Source: Bacillota bacterium
GTDB taxonomy: Bacteria; Bacillota; Clostridia; Clostridiales; Clostridiaceae
Assembly (NCBI GenBank): GCA_021781745.1
Contig: JAJXWH010000007.1
Location: forward strand, 62,001 to 126,000
DNA length: 64,000 nt
Direction of reading: 5' to 3'
A program made the translations under genes and the position numbers. Below the pieces are notes generated by a model that saw only the letters and a list, made by a program, of their open reading frames with translations, was not told the origin of the DNA and ran no database searches. This document shows, piece by piece, positions 1 to 7,205 of this stretch (position 1 is its first letter; each line of letters begins with the position of its first letter).

Positions 1-101
1 CTGATGATTTAACTTGGGACTGTCCTTGTCATGGTTCAAGATATAATTATGAGGGAATCTGGATTGAAAGTCCTACTAATAAGTGTCTTCATGAAGTGTA
101 G
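1..101 (+). CDS. C-terminal end of a Rieske [2Fe-2S] domain protein (5' partial)
   Basis: Reading frame 3 (from base 3) is open to the TAG at 99-101. It encodes WDCPCHGSRYNYEGIW and then a short tail. CPCHGSRY is the second cluster-binding box (C-x2-H) of a Rieske [2Fe-2S] domain. In clostridia and bacilli this box usually ends an FAD-dependent amine or glycine oxidase fused to a C-terminal Rieske domain. That fusion is inferred, because only about 32 residues are in the window. The first Rieske box and any flavin domain would lie upstream. A hairpin terminator follows at about 159-201. Confidence 0.75.
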   Translation, partial: DDLTWDCPCHGSRYNYEGIWIESPTNKCLHEV

Positions 102-158
102 TACGATACTATAGATAATAGAATAAAGATGTAATTTAACATACAGAATTTATAAGTT

Positions 159-201
159 AAAAAAGCTGTCTTAAAATATTTAAATTTTAGATGGCTTTTT
201 T
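159..201 (+). terminator. Rho-independent terminator after the Rieske gene
   Basis: AAAAAGCTGTCT (160-171) can pair with AGATGGCTTTTTT (189-201), leaving an AT-rich loop and a T tract. It lies about 58 nt past the Rieske stop codon. Confidence 0.6.
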
Positions 202-218
202 AGTTTAAGAAAATATGA

Positions 219-503
219 GGAAGAGAAACTCAATCCCCACTAGTTTTAGCAGCATTATTTTCTTTTGAATCAATGGATAGTCATGGGAAAACATTAAATT
301 TGGGTGAAACTGTAATATTACCTGAAGAAATTAATCCATTTATATCTATCCTAAGGAAAAATGGAATTCTAATTACAGCACTTCATAACCATTGGTTATT
401 TGAAGAACCAAAACTTATGTATATCCATTTCGAATCTATAGACGAGCCTCTAGATTTTGCTAGAAAGGTTGCCGAGGCACTTAAAGTATTAAGAAGATGT
501 TAG
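219..503 (+). pseudogene. Truncated DUF1259 (LppY/LpqO-like) protein
   Basis: The frame is open from 219, after a TGA at 216-218, to the TAG at 501-503. The first ATG (273) would give 76 aa, but it has no ribosome binding site. Recognisable family sequence begins before it (SPLVLAALFSFES) and continues through LNLGETVILPEEINPFISIL, ALHNHWLFEEPKLMYIHFES and a C-terminal KVAEAL helix. This is the typical C-terminal repeat of DUF1259 proteins, which are normally far longer. The N-terminal part is missing, so I read it as a 5'-truncated remnant. It could still be translated as a small protein. Function is unknown. Confidence 0.6.
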
Positions 504-545
504 AAATTTAAAAAAGCAATAAGTGGTAATTTTAAATATTACTAT

Positions 546-574
546 CCGCATTGGATAAAATCAATGCGGTTTTT
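546..574 (+). terminator. Rho-independent terminator before the MarR gene
   Basis: CCGCATTG (546-553) pairs perfectly with CAATGCGG (562-569), followed by TTTTT. It ends the DUF1259 remnant and rules out any MarR start near 551. Confidence 0.85.
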
Positions 575-616
575 ATGTGGTTTTTGTTATCTGAAAACTA
601 TTTTAATATGAGCCCC

Positions 617-645
617 TTGACAATATTACTAATTAGTAATATTAT
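617..645 (+). promoter_or_regulatory. marR promoter with a 22-bp palindromic operator
   Basis: A TTGACA -35 box (617-622) and a TATTAT -10 box (640-645) are 17 bp apart. The spacer is filled by a perfect 22-bp palindrome (622-643; half-site AATATTACTAA). An operator between the boxes is typical of MarR self-repression. Transcription would start at about 652, immediately before the ATG at 653. Confidence 0.75.
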
Positions 646-652
646 TATACCC

Positions 653-1099
653 ATGGATAAGAATAAAATTACTTATGGAGAATTAAACGATTTAAATTTA
701 AAAGCTATTATAGCATTAAGCCGATGTATACAAAGTGTTAATAAAAGAGAACTTAAAATTATCAAAGAAGGAGGATTAACATTTTCACAATTTGGGGTGC
801 TTGAAGTACTGTATCATAAAGGAGACTTAAGAGTCAGTGAAATATTAGAAAAAACTCTTTCAACTGGTGGGAATATGACTGTTGTTATAGATAACCTAGC
901 TAAGGATAATTTAATCGAAAGACGTCCTGATCCTAAGGATAGACGTGCAAGTTTAATAAGTATCTCTGAAAAAGGAAGAAAGCTTATAAGTGAACTCTTC
1001 CCTAAGCATGTAGATAATTTAAGTGAAATTTTTAGTGCTTTAAGTGTTGAAGAGAAGAAGATTTTAATAAATATGTTAAAGAAATTATCAGGTGTATAG
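653..1099 (+). CDS. MarR-family transcriptional regulator
   Basis: Winged-helix DNA-binding repressor of 148 aa, the usual MarR length. The recognition region (around LRVSEILEKTLSTGG) is followed by the wing sequence DPKDRRASLISISEKG, a MarR hallmark, and a C-terminal dimerisation helix. I chose ATG 653 because longer starts run through a terminator (546-574). The promoter then makes the mRNA nearly leaderless, with no Shine-Dalgarno. The palindrome in its promoter recurs in the next promoter (1127-1160), so it probably represses itself and the Cys-rich/[2Fe-2S] operon downstream. One Cys (about residue 25) could sense redox state, which is speculative. The ligand is unknown. Confidence 0.85.
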   Translation: MDKNKITYGELNDLNLKAIIALSRCIQSVNKRELKIIKEGGLTFSQFGVLEVLYHKGDLRVSEILEKTLSTGGNMTVVIDNLAKDNLIERRPDPKDRRASLISISEKGRKLISELFPKHVDNLSEIFSALSVEEKKILINMLKKLSGV

Positions 1100-1116
1100 C
1101 TTACACCTTAATTTTT
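1091..1116 (+). terminator. Weak terminator overlapping the end of the MarR gene
   Basis: GGTGTA (1091-1096) pairs with TACACC (1102-1107), followed by TTAATTTTT. The stem is only 6 bp, so termination may be partial. Confidence 0.4.
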
Positions 1117-1126
1117 AAATCGATAG

Positions 1127-1160
1127 TACTAATTAGTAATTAACTAGTTAGTAATGATTG
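1127..1160 (+). promoter_or_regulatory. Tandem MarR-type operators upstream of the Cys-rich/BFD operon
   Basis: TACTAATTAGTA (1127-1138, perfect palindrome) matches the core of the marR promoter palindrome. TAACTAGTTAGTAAT (1141-1155) is a second, degenerate copy. Both lie upstream of the TTG start at 1211. I infer control by the adjacent MarR protein. The -10/-35 boxes here are not clear. Confidence 0.6.
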
Positions 1161-1210
1161 TTTAATTTTATTTGGAAAATATGTTTTGAGATTAGAAAGG
1201 AAGAGTTTAA

Positions 1211-1639
1211 TTGGATTATTTAAGTAATTTGGTGAATGATATGAAGGAAATATGCGATGATTGTTGCCAGAAAGGTTCAGATAATTGCAATTATAGAAAA
1301 TGTAATATTGGATTCGCAAAATATGTAGTAGAAAATATTAAGGATAAAGCTATAAAAGCTATAGAGGATGGAGAAAATTTAATTCCAAAGGATGATTTAA
1401 AATACTATGAGGATAAAATAATAGCTAGAGGAATCGCAAATATTTGTAAGCTATGTAAAGACTGCAATGAAAATCATAGTGAAAATTGTGTTGTAGCGCT
1501 AACAAGAAGATCTCTAGAATACACACAATTAAAAGATAAGATAGAGTATCCAGGCAATGTACTTATGTACCTAATGAATGTTTCAAAGCAAAATCCAGAA
1601 CTGGCTGGGTCAATTAAATTAGAATACTTAAGTATATAA
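1211..1639 (+). CDS. Cys-rich protein of unknown function
   Basis: 142 aa starting at TTG 1211, chosen for the AGGAAG Shine-Dalgarno about 7 nt upstream. It contains two related cysteine clusters: ICDDCCQKGSDNCNYRKC near residues 14-31 and ICKLCKDCNENHSENC in the middle. Each is followed by a helical stretch, so the protein looks like an internal duplication able to hold zinc or Fe-S clusters. It has no signal peptide or membrane segment. I do not recognise the family. It is the first gene of the unit with MarR-type operators and is followed by two BFD-like [2Fe-2S] proteins, which suggests a role in iron-sulfur, metal or redox handling. Confidence 0.7.
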   Translation: MDYLSNLVNDMKEICDDCCQKGSDNCNYRKCNIGFAKYVVENIKDKAIKAIEDGENLIPKDDLKYYEDKIIARGIANICKLCKDCNENHSENCVVALTRRSLEYTQLKDKIEYPGNVLMYLMNVSKQNPELAGSIKLEYLSI

Positions 1640-1739
1640 AAAACATTAATGAAAATAAAAACTCTAAAAAATAGTTAATGAAGGTGATTACAAAAAAGCC
1701 TTTCATATAAATAAAAAATAATGAGGAGAGTTACGAAGG

Positions 1740-2141
1740 ATGATTAAATCAATATTATCAAAATTATTTGGAATTAAGGAAGAAGTTAAAGTAGAGGACA
1801 ATAAAATTGTTTGTGGATGTTTTAAAATAACAGAGCAAGATTTGAAAAATGCAGTTAAAAATGGTGCAAAATCATTTGAAGAAGTGCAAGCTATCACAAA
1901 AGTAGGCACTGGCTGTGGTCGCTGTGTTGAAGGTAATAAAGCACTAATTAATAAATTAATATTAGCAAATAAAATAGAAGAAAATGCAATAGTATGTGGA
2001 TGCTTTAAAGTTACAGTACAAGATATAAATAATGCAATTAAAAATGGAGCTAAATCATTTGAAGAAGTACAAGCAATTACTAAAGTAGGTACTGGTTGTG
2101 GACATTGTGTAGAAAGTAATAAACAATTATTAGCAAGATGA
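1740..2141 (+). CDS. Tandem BFD-like [2Fe-2S]-binding domain protein
   Basis: 133 aa with two copies of a BFD-like [2Fe-2S] domain (Fer2_BFD family), at about residues 23-70 and 82-130. Each has the CxC...CxxC pattern: VCGCFKIT then GTGCGRC, and VCGCFKVT then GTGCGHC. The copies are close even at the DNA level, so the duplication is recent. BFD domains are normally either the small bacterioferritin-associated ferredoxin or part of NifU, nitrite reductase or oxidoreductases. Here two stand alone with no enzyme attached. The short N-terminal segment (MIKSILSKLFG) may be an amphipathic helix. Likely an electron-transfer or Fe-S carrier protein, cotranscribed with its neighbours. Confidence 0.8.
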   Translation: MIKSILSKLFGIKEEVKVEDNKIVCGCFKITEQDLKNAVKNGAKSFEEVQAITKVGTGCGRCVEGNKALINKLILANKIEENAIVCGCFKVTVQDINNAIKNGAKSFEEVQAITKVGTGCGHCVESNKQLLAR

Positions 2142-2241
2142 TGAGCTAAAAAGTATACATAATAAAGATGCAAGTGTTAAAACTAATAAGTGTTAAAAGA
2201 TTTCATATTTAAATTTAAAAACAGTTAAAGGAGAATATATA

Positions 2242-2421
2242 ATGGATAATGATAAAGTAATATGCGGATGCAAAAATGTTAAAGTACAAGACATAAAGAA
2301 TGCAATTGCTAATGGTGCAAAATCATTTGAAGAAGTTCAAGAGGTTACTGAAGTAGGAACGGGCTGCGGCCATTGTGTAGAAAATAATAGAGCATTAGTT
2401 GATGAATTATTAGGAAAGTAA
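2242..2421 (+). CDS. Single-domain BFD-like [2Fe-2S] protein
   Basis: 59 aa. The start ATG 2242 has AAAGGAG at 2227-2233. It begins MDNDKVICGCKNVKVQD and carries TGCGHC near the C-terminus, so the four cysteines of a BFD-like [2Fe-2S] domain (CxC...CxxC) are present. The middle (NGAKSFEEVQ) is the same as in the two repeats of the gene upstream, so the protein is a third copy of that domain, about the size of bacterioferritin-associated ferredoxin. It ends the operon, with a terminator at 2432-2467. It probably relays electrons or iron together with the tandem protein. No bacterioferritin gene is visible nearby. Confidence 0.8.
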   Translation: MDNDKVICGCKNVKVQDIKNAIANGAKSFEEVQEVTEVGTGCGHCVENNRALVDELLGK

Positions 2422-2431
2422 TATCAAAGAT

Positions 2432-2467
2432 AAAAAAGTTCATACTTCTATTAGTATGGACTTTTTT
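2432..2467 (+). terminator. Rho-independent terminator of the BFD operon
   Basis: AAAAAAGTTCATAC (2432-2445) pairs with GTATGGACTTTTTT (2454-2467) with one G-T pair, ending in a T run. Confidence 0.85.
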
Positions 2468-2577
2468 CATAAGATTATCTCTTATTCTAAAATTCAATGC
2501 TTAGTTATAGTAATTTAAGTAGTAAAAAGTTTATCGCCATAAAATTAACACATTTATGTGTTAGAATGTGCTTATAA

Positions 2578-2910
2578 ATAATTCAAATATACAGAGATGG
2601 TAGAATTGCGAGAAAAACAAATTCAGTTTCAATTACAGGTGCTAAACTTGATTTTTTTGCTGATTTGTTGTACATAATTCTCTCGTATGTAACTTTAGTA
2701 ACAATGAAGATTTTACCGTTATGGTTTTTAGGTTTTGTATGTTTCAAGTTTTCTGAATTTGTGATAACATCAAAATTCATGAAAAATAACAATAAAGCTT
2801 CAAATGATCCTTTCGTTTTTGATAAAGTTGGACGAGTTGTTGCGGCTATCTTTTTTATTATGCCTGGAATTGTTTGTATATATAAATGTTTTGAGTATCA
2901 TAATATGTGA
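2578..2910 (+). pseudogene. 5'-truncated CDP-alcohol phosphatidyltransferase
   Basis: The frame opens after TAA at 2575-2577 and ends at 2910. Near its start it carries DGRIARKTNSVSITGAKLDF followed by FAD. This fits the CDP-alcohol phosphotransferase signature DG-x2-AR-x8-G-x3-D-x3-D exactly. Two to three hydrophobic segments follow (LLYIILSYVTLV, LWFLGFVCFKF, AAIFFIMPGIVCIY). Intact family members have an extra membrane helix and a further D before DG. Here nothing coding is visible upstream, and there is no start codon before the motif. The TTG at 2665 would skip the whole active site. I call it a remnant of a phospholipid synthase. Confidence 0.65.
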
Positions 2911-3138
2911 ATAATACTAAATTGTACATTATTTATAATATTTTTAGCTGGAATTTATTCATCTTACCTGAGAGTAAGAAGTTGTATAGTATTTTATAGG
3001 TTAGAAAACAATAGGTGTATATGATTAGCATATACGCATATTTACTTGAACGAAAATTTAAATGAGAAAAGATATGAAAAAAGAAGCAATGTATCATAAC
3101 TGTTTTGATTAATTATAATTTGTAATTTATAACTGTTA

Positions 3139-3282
3139 GTGATTATAGGGGCCACAGGACATTTAGGAAATCTATTCTTCGTATCAAGTAGTATGATGGG
3201 AGAAGAAGCACTTTTGCAAAACAAAAATGCTATAAAAGCAGTAACTGAAATAGGTGCTTTTAGAGACTTTGTTCTAGGATAG
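3139..3282 (+). pseudogene. Fragment of an NAD(P)-binding (NmrA/SDR-like) protein
   Basis: A short open frame reads VIIGATGHLGN, a Rossmann GxxGxxG nucleotide-binding motif. It jumps straight to LFFVSSSMMGEEALL, which resembles a later strand of NmrA-type NAD(P)H-binding proteins, then runs to the stop at 3280-3282. At 47 codons it is far too short for the fold. The beta-alpha units between the two motifs are missing, so it looks like an internal deletion. A hairpin repeat abuts the stop codon. Confidence 0.5.
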
Positions 3283-3382
3283 ATTGCAAAACTGAGCAGT
3301 AAAATAAAGAAATTTATGCTATATTTAAAATTAACATAAATCTCTTAGTTTACTGCTATTTTAGGTAGTCAGCTTTGCAATC
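3282..3382. repeat. About 100-nt imperfect inverted repeat
   Basis: GATTGCAAA (3282-3290) and its complement TTTGCAATC (3374-3382) bound the element. Inside, CTGAGCAGTAAA pairs with TTTACTGCT and AAATTTATG pairs with CATAAAT. It forms one long hairpin at the end of the SDR fragment and could be a small MITE-like insertion or a bidirectional terminator for the converging gene at 3425. Confidence 0.6.
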
Positions 3383-3424
3383 AATGCTGTTCATTCTACA
3401 TATAAATAAGCCTCTTATTAGTAG

Positions 3425-4180
3425 TTATGTCAATTGAGATAATTTTACTTTAGGATTATGGTACCTTTGTTTGTTTTGAGTTTTGTTTTTGTAATTAATG
3501 GCCTTTTGCGGGCACCAATGAATACAAGCTAGGCATTTTTCGCAATTGTGCTTGAATGTTACTTTTTCATCTATAATCTCAATATTTTTTGCTGGACAAA
3601 CCGAAACACAAATGCCACACTTTGTGCAACTCTTTGATACGCTATAATCTTTATCTGTAGACTTAAAATTAGCAGAAGCTTTATTATGCATCTTTCTAAG
3701 AAGACCCAAACTGCCTTTTATTCTACACTCTTTTCTGATTTTAATATCTTGAATGATGACATCAAGTTTATCCTCGGCTTTTGCGAGCAGCTTGCCCACT
3801 TTATCGCTATTTATATCGACCATAAATATATAGTTTGACAAAATAGGAAGTTTAGAGCCGTAATGTAAATATGCGCCTTTTTCTTTTAGTATATTGTCAA
3901 CATCTGTAAGACATGTACCGATAGCTCCCCCGCAGGTGACCACTGAAAAGAAATAGGCATTTTTATTAAAGTTACTGCTTGTTATGAAATCATATACCAT
4001 ATTAGGCAGTCCCCATGCATAAACAGGAAAAACAAAACCAATTACCTCGCTGTTGCAATTATAATTTATTCCGACTTTGGAGATTGATACCACATCAGTG
4101 TTACCCAAAGCATCAGCGATATCAAGGGCGGTTTGCAGGCTGTTCCCTGTTGCAGAAAAGTAAAAAATTGTTTTATTCAT
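3425..4180 (-). CDS. EFR1-type flavodoxin/ferredoxin fusion protein
   Basis: 251 aa. The N-terminal flavodoxin-like domain (about 1-150) begins KTIFYFSATGNSLQTA, the phosphate-loop for FMN. It also has FPVYAWGLPNMV and TCGGAIGTC, typical of EFR1 proteins. A C-terminal 2x[4Fe-4S] ferredoxin module has CTKCGICVSVCP and CEKCLACIHWCP. It probably shuttles electrons between reduced ferredoxin and flavin in the anaerobic cytoplasm. I chose the second ATG (4180) because GAGG lies 9 nt upstream, whereas the first ATG (4186) is only 3 nt away. It converges on the hairpin at 3282-3382 and appears monocistronic. Confidence 0.85.
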   Translation of the reverse strand: MNKTIFYFSATGNSLQTALDIADALGNTDVVSISKVGINYNCNSEVIGFVFPVYAWGLPNMVYDFITSSNFNKNAYFFSVVTCGGAIGTCLTDVDNILKEKGAYLHYGSKLPILSNYIFMVDINSDKVGKLLAKAEDKLDVIIQDIKIRKECRIKGSLGLLRKMHNKASANFKSTDKDYSVSKSCTKCGICVSVCPAKNIEIIDEKVTFKHNCEKCLACIHWCPQKAINYKNKTQNKQRYHNPKVKLSQLT

Positions 4181-4395
4181 TTGCATATACCTCGCTATTA
4201 ATTTTATTTATATTTAATAAACTTTTATTTCCCTAAAACAATTAAGTAGTTATTTTATGAATTTATTATACTTTGCATTTTATTAAAAGATTTGCCTGTT
4301 TCACGTTAATTCTTGCCTAATCCTGCGAAAACATCTATGAACTTGTAAGATGAAAGCTTTTGGAATAATTCCACGCGGCTTGGTTAGTCTAATAG

Positions 4396-5346
4396 TTACT
4401 TTTGTTGACGCAAATTGGAGATATCTCTCCTTGGTGGTCTTCCGAAAAAGCGACTGTAATCTCTGCTAAATTGGGAATCGCTCACATAACCCACTAGCTG
4501 ACATGCAGTGGCAGCATCCATTGAACCGGAGAGCATAAGACGCCTAGCTTCATGAAGGCGCAGCGCTTTTTGGTATTGCAGTGGACTCATCGAAGTAACT
4601 GATTTAAAATGCTCGTGAAATGATGACTCGCTCATATGTACCAGTTGGGCCAAGTCTGCAATCTTAATCTGATCAGAGAAATTGTCGCGGAGCCAAGAAA
4701 TTGCCTTCACAACCCGTTGCACACCCGAATCTGCAAAACCCATTTCAGCAACATGAACACCGATGGAGCTGCGAAGAACTCGTATCAAAATCTCATCCAA
4801 CACGAGAGGGGCAAGCAATTTGGTGTCAGAGGGATTTTGTAGGCACTTCACTAGCCGCCTGACTGCATTGATAATGTCAAAATCGGTGTTTGCGACGTAA
4901 CCCGTGCTCCGCTGACGAATCGGAGGCAGACCCTGTGGATACACTTTCATGACTAACTCGGAGATTCTTTGTGGGTCGAGTTCCAAGCCGACACTAAGAA
5001 ACGGCTCAGAAGAGCTGGCCTGTGTGGTTTGGAGAGCAACCGGCAGAGCAACGGGGAACATGAGTATACTTGACCTGCCGACCTCGTAGATTTCATTCCC
5101 TAAAGTAACGGCCTTTGCGCCTTGTGCAACGATTAATAAGGAAGGCAAGTAGAAGGTTTTCATAATATCCGTTTCAATTCTTGAATAGCGATTGATATGC
5201 AAACCATGGATACTCTGACTAAAGGTGCCGTCATGTGGAGTTTGTGCATAGATAAGGCGTGCCAGCCGTAGTGTTTCTTCTTCAAGCGTCTCATCGGCGT
5301 TAATAGACGTTGATGGAACTGAATATTCATCTAACTCTTTCATCAT
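4396..5346 (-). CDS. AraC-family transcriptional regulator
   Basis: 316 aa. An N-terminal cupin-like AraC_N domain (ligand/dimer) is followed by two helix-turn-helix motifs at about residues 215-310 (IKIADLAQLVHMSESSFHEH, then ACQLVGYVSDSQFSRDYSRF with FGRPPR). Start ATG 5346 is supported by AAAGGAGT (5357-5364 on the complement). The longer start at 5373 would overlap that site. The gene is visibly richer in G+C (many gcc, cgc and ctg codons) than its neighbours, which suggests recent transfer. It is divergent from the broken dehydrogenase at 5450-5773, whose intact paralogue at 8186 faces an unrelated XRE regulator. It probably regulated that enzyme. Confidence 0.88.
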   Translation of the reverse strand: MMKELDEYSVPSTSINADETLEEETLRLARLIYAQTPHDGTFSQSIHGLHINRYSRIETDIMKTFYLPSLLIVAQGAKAVTLGNEIYEVGRSSILMFPVALPVALQTTQASSSEPFLSVGLELDPQRISELVMKVYPQGLPPIRQRSTGYVANTDFDIINAVRRLVKCLQNPSDTKLLAPLVLDEILIRVLRSSIGVHVAEMGFADSGVQRVVKAISWLRDNFSDQIKIADLAQLVHMSESSFHEHFKSVTSMSPLQYQKALRLHEARRLMLSGSMDAATACQLVGYVSDSQFSRDYSRFFGRPPRRDISNLRQQK

Positions 5347-5450
5347 TTTGAAAGTAACTCCTTTCGCTCTCAATCATATAATAATCACAATTTTGTTGAA
5401 TGGGTTTAACCCTGATATTTAGTAATATAACATAAAAATAATTGAAAGAA
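5347..5450. promoter_or_regulatory. Divergent promoter region, duplicated at 8046-8185
   Basis: Starting at CTCTCAATC the intergenic sequence matches the one at 8075-8145: ATAATCACAATTTTGTTGAA, GTTTAACC, CTGATATTTAG, TAATATAACATAAAA. The two copies differ by scattered substitutions. This indicates that enzyme plus promoter were duplicated while the facing regulator gene differs. Confidence 0.6.
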
Positions 5451-5773
5451 CAGGGAGCAGAAGTGGTTGAGGGTGATCTTTTAAATAATGAAAATCTCAC
5501 CAAAGCAATACCAGTGTTGATGATGTGGCGCACATAGCTGCCCAATTTCGAGGTGGTATTAGTGAAGAAGTAGCTCGGGTAGTAAATCTCGATGCAACTA
5601 TTGTGCTAGCTAACGCAGCTTTAGAGTCAGATGTCACAAGATTTGTTTTTACTAGCACTGGTAATGTATATCGCGATATGAATATAAACAGACCATGTAA
5701 AGAAGACGATATTTTTATGCCAGCAAAACTGATATATCCCAATTATGCGGCTAAAGATATGGGAGCCTTGTAA
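5450..5773 (+). pseudogene. Decayed copy of the NAD-dependent epimerase/dehydratase at 8186
   Basis: The sequence from GAAAGAACAGGGAGCAGAAG onward matches 8305-9040 closely, but three lesions are visible. The first ~40 codons are gone: the promoter region runs directly into codon ~41. One base is lost near 5512 (ACCAGTGTTGATG against ACGAGGTGTTGATG), causing a frameshift. About 360 bp are deleted between ATATCCC in the middle and TATGCGGCTAAAGATATG at the end, apparently across a short ATATCC repeat. The remaining frame (5525-5773) cannot fold as an SDR. It faces the AraC gene. Confidence 0.85.
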
Positions 5774-5921
5774 ACACAAATTAAGAAGAGATATGGTGAA
5801 ATATACAAATCATAGTATAAACACACCCCATATTTTCATTTAGGGAGTAGAGCTTTACGCAAAATCAATCTACTAAAACAGCGGTCTGATTTTAATTATT
5901 CACTAAAATAAATTCATGATT

Positions 5922-6012
5922 AGTTACATTTTTTATAACTTGTAATTGATAAAATGGTATGATATAATTTGTGTTATAGGTTACAAGTATTTAAAAATGT
6001 AATTTGTAATGT
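5922..6012 (+). promoter_or_regulatory. Nitroreductase promoter with TTACA/TGTAA motifs
   Basis: TTGTAA (5940-5945) and TATAAT (5963-5968) are 17 bp apart. GTTACA (5923-5928), ACTTGTAA (5938-5945), GTTACAAGT (5980-5988) and TTTGTAATGTAAATTGTA (after 6002) cluster around them. The same words occur upstream of the SDR gene at 11230 and the TetR gene at 11581, so one TetR-type repressor may act at all three. Confidence 0.55.
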
Positions 6013-6045
6013 AAATTGTATTATCATACTAGGGGGAAAGATACT

Positions 6046-6897
6046 ATGAAAAAAGATATTATGGATTTAATAAAGGTTGATTCGACAAAATGTACTAAGT
6101 GCGGAAGTTGTGCCAAAGTCTGCCCAACAGGTGTTATAGGCATGGATGAACAAGGACCGAAGGTCGTAAGTCAATTTTGTATCGCATGTGGTCACTGCAT
6201 AGCTATTTGTAAATCAGCAGCAATTGACAATGTGAAAACACCTTTAGCTAATCAAATGCCACTAGAAAAAATGCCAGTTATTGATGAAGATACAGCGGCT
6301 ATATTTCTTCGCAGCAGACGCTCGGTTAGAGAATTTAAAAGCAAGTCTGTTCCTAGGGAAAAGATTAAACAGCTTTTAGACATAGCAAGATTTGCTCCGA
6401 CAAGTGGAAACTCACAAGGTGTTTCTTACCATGTAATTGATGACGCTGATACATTACGTAGCATTACAGCAGTTGCAATTGATTGGTTGGAAGAGGCATT
6501 GAAATCTCCACCTTATGCCGGATCACCATATGAAGCGCCATTTAAAGCCCACATAGCCAACTATCGTCAGAATGGCGCGGATGTTGTATTACGTGATGCT
6601 CCTTGTCTAGTGATTCCAATGGTTGACAAAAATTCTTTACCAGTTGGTAAGGACAATACTCACTTTTCATTGGCTTATGCGGAACTTTATGCGGCTTCAA
6701 TGGGGCTTGGGACATGCATTACTGGATTTTTTAACGCCTGTGCTGAATCTGGATATAAACCATTGCTTGATATCTTGAATTTGCCAGAAAATATGCATGT
6801 TACAGGAGGACTGATGGTGGGTTATCCGAAATATACTTATAGACGTTTAGTAGATAGAAACCCACTACAGGTAACTTGGCATGATGTAGAAAAATAA
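6046..6897 (+). CDS. Ferredoxin-nitroreductase fusion protein
   Basis: 283 aa. The N-terminal 2x[4Fe-4S] ferredoxin (about residues 10-60) has CTKCGSCAKVCP and CIACGHCIAICK. It is followed by an FMN-dependent nitroreductase domain (RRSVREFKSKSVP, ARFAPTSGNSQ, YAELYAASMGLGTCI). Such fusions take electrons from ferredoxin to reduce nitro compounds, quinones or other electrophiles in anaerobes. Start ATG 6046 has AGGGGGAAAG 6-14 nt upstream. The longer frame from 6016 has no site. It is monocistronic between a TTACA-motif promoter and a terminator (6967-6999), inside the island of redox enzymes. Confidence 0.88.
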   Translation: MKKDIMDLIKVDSTKCTKCGSCAKVCPTGVIGMDEQGPKVVSQFCIACGHCIAICKSAAIDNVKTPLANQMPLEKMPVIDEDTAAIFLRSRRSVREFKSKSVPREKIKQLLDIARFAPTSGNSQGVSYHVIDDADTLRSITAVAIDWLEEALKSPPYAGSPYEAPFKAHIANYRQNGADVVLRDAPCLVIPMVDKNSLPVGKDNTHFSLAYAELYAASMGLGTCITGFFNACAESGYKPLLDILNLPENMHVTGGLMVGYPKYTYRRLVDRNPLQVTWHDVEK

Positions 6898-6966
6898 AAT
6901 ATATAAATTACATTGATTTATAACTTTATATGATTCTTGTATTACTTAGATTCAGGTGACAATGTT

Positions 6967-6999
6967 AAAAAGGGCCGGCTTATTGACGGTCCTTTTTTA
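6967..6999 (+). terminator. Terminator after the nitroreductase gene
   Basis: AAAAAGGGCC pairs with GGTCCTTTTTT across GGCTTATTGAC. The rest of the 6898-7205 gap shows only AT-rich DNA. Confidence 0.8.
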
Positions 7000-7205
7000 T
7001 ATAAAATAATTATTTGGATTTTTAAGTTCTCCTATCAGAAGATCCACAACCGACTCTATGTTTTGCTTTCAGTTTTCTTATTTTATTTTTAAATCATAAT
7101 ATGTTTAAATAGGCAGAGTTATGAGGGTATTTGTTAAGATAACCTTATTCCATAATAGTATTAAAGTATTCCTTAATGATTAAACTGCCAATTAATAGGT
7201 ATTAT

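Noticed and set aside
551..652. Longer MarR start at 551
   Set aside because: It would translate through a perfect terminator (546-574) and lies upstream of the promoter.
1703..2173. Long minus-strand ORF over the BFD genes
   Set aside because: It is the shadow of the repeated BFD domains on the plus strand, with low-complexity repeats and no ribosome site.
5497..5742. Minus-strand ORF over the decayed epimerase
   Set aside because: Same similarity to the plus-strand gene at 8186; antisense shadow.
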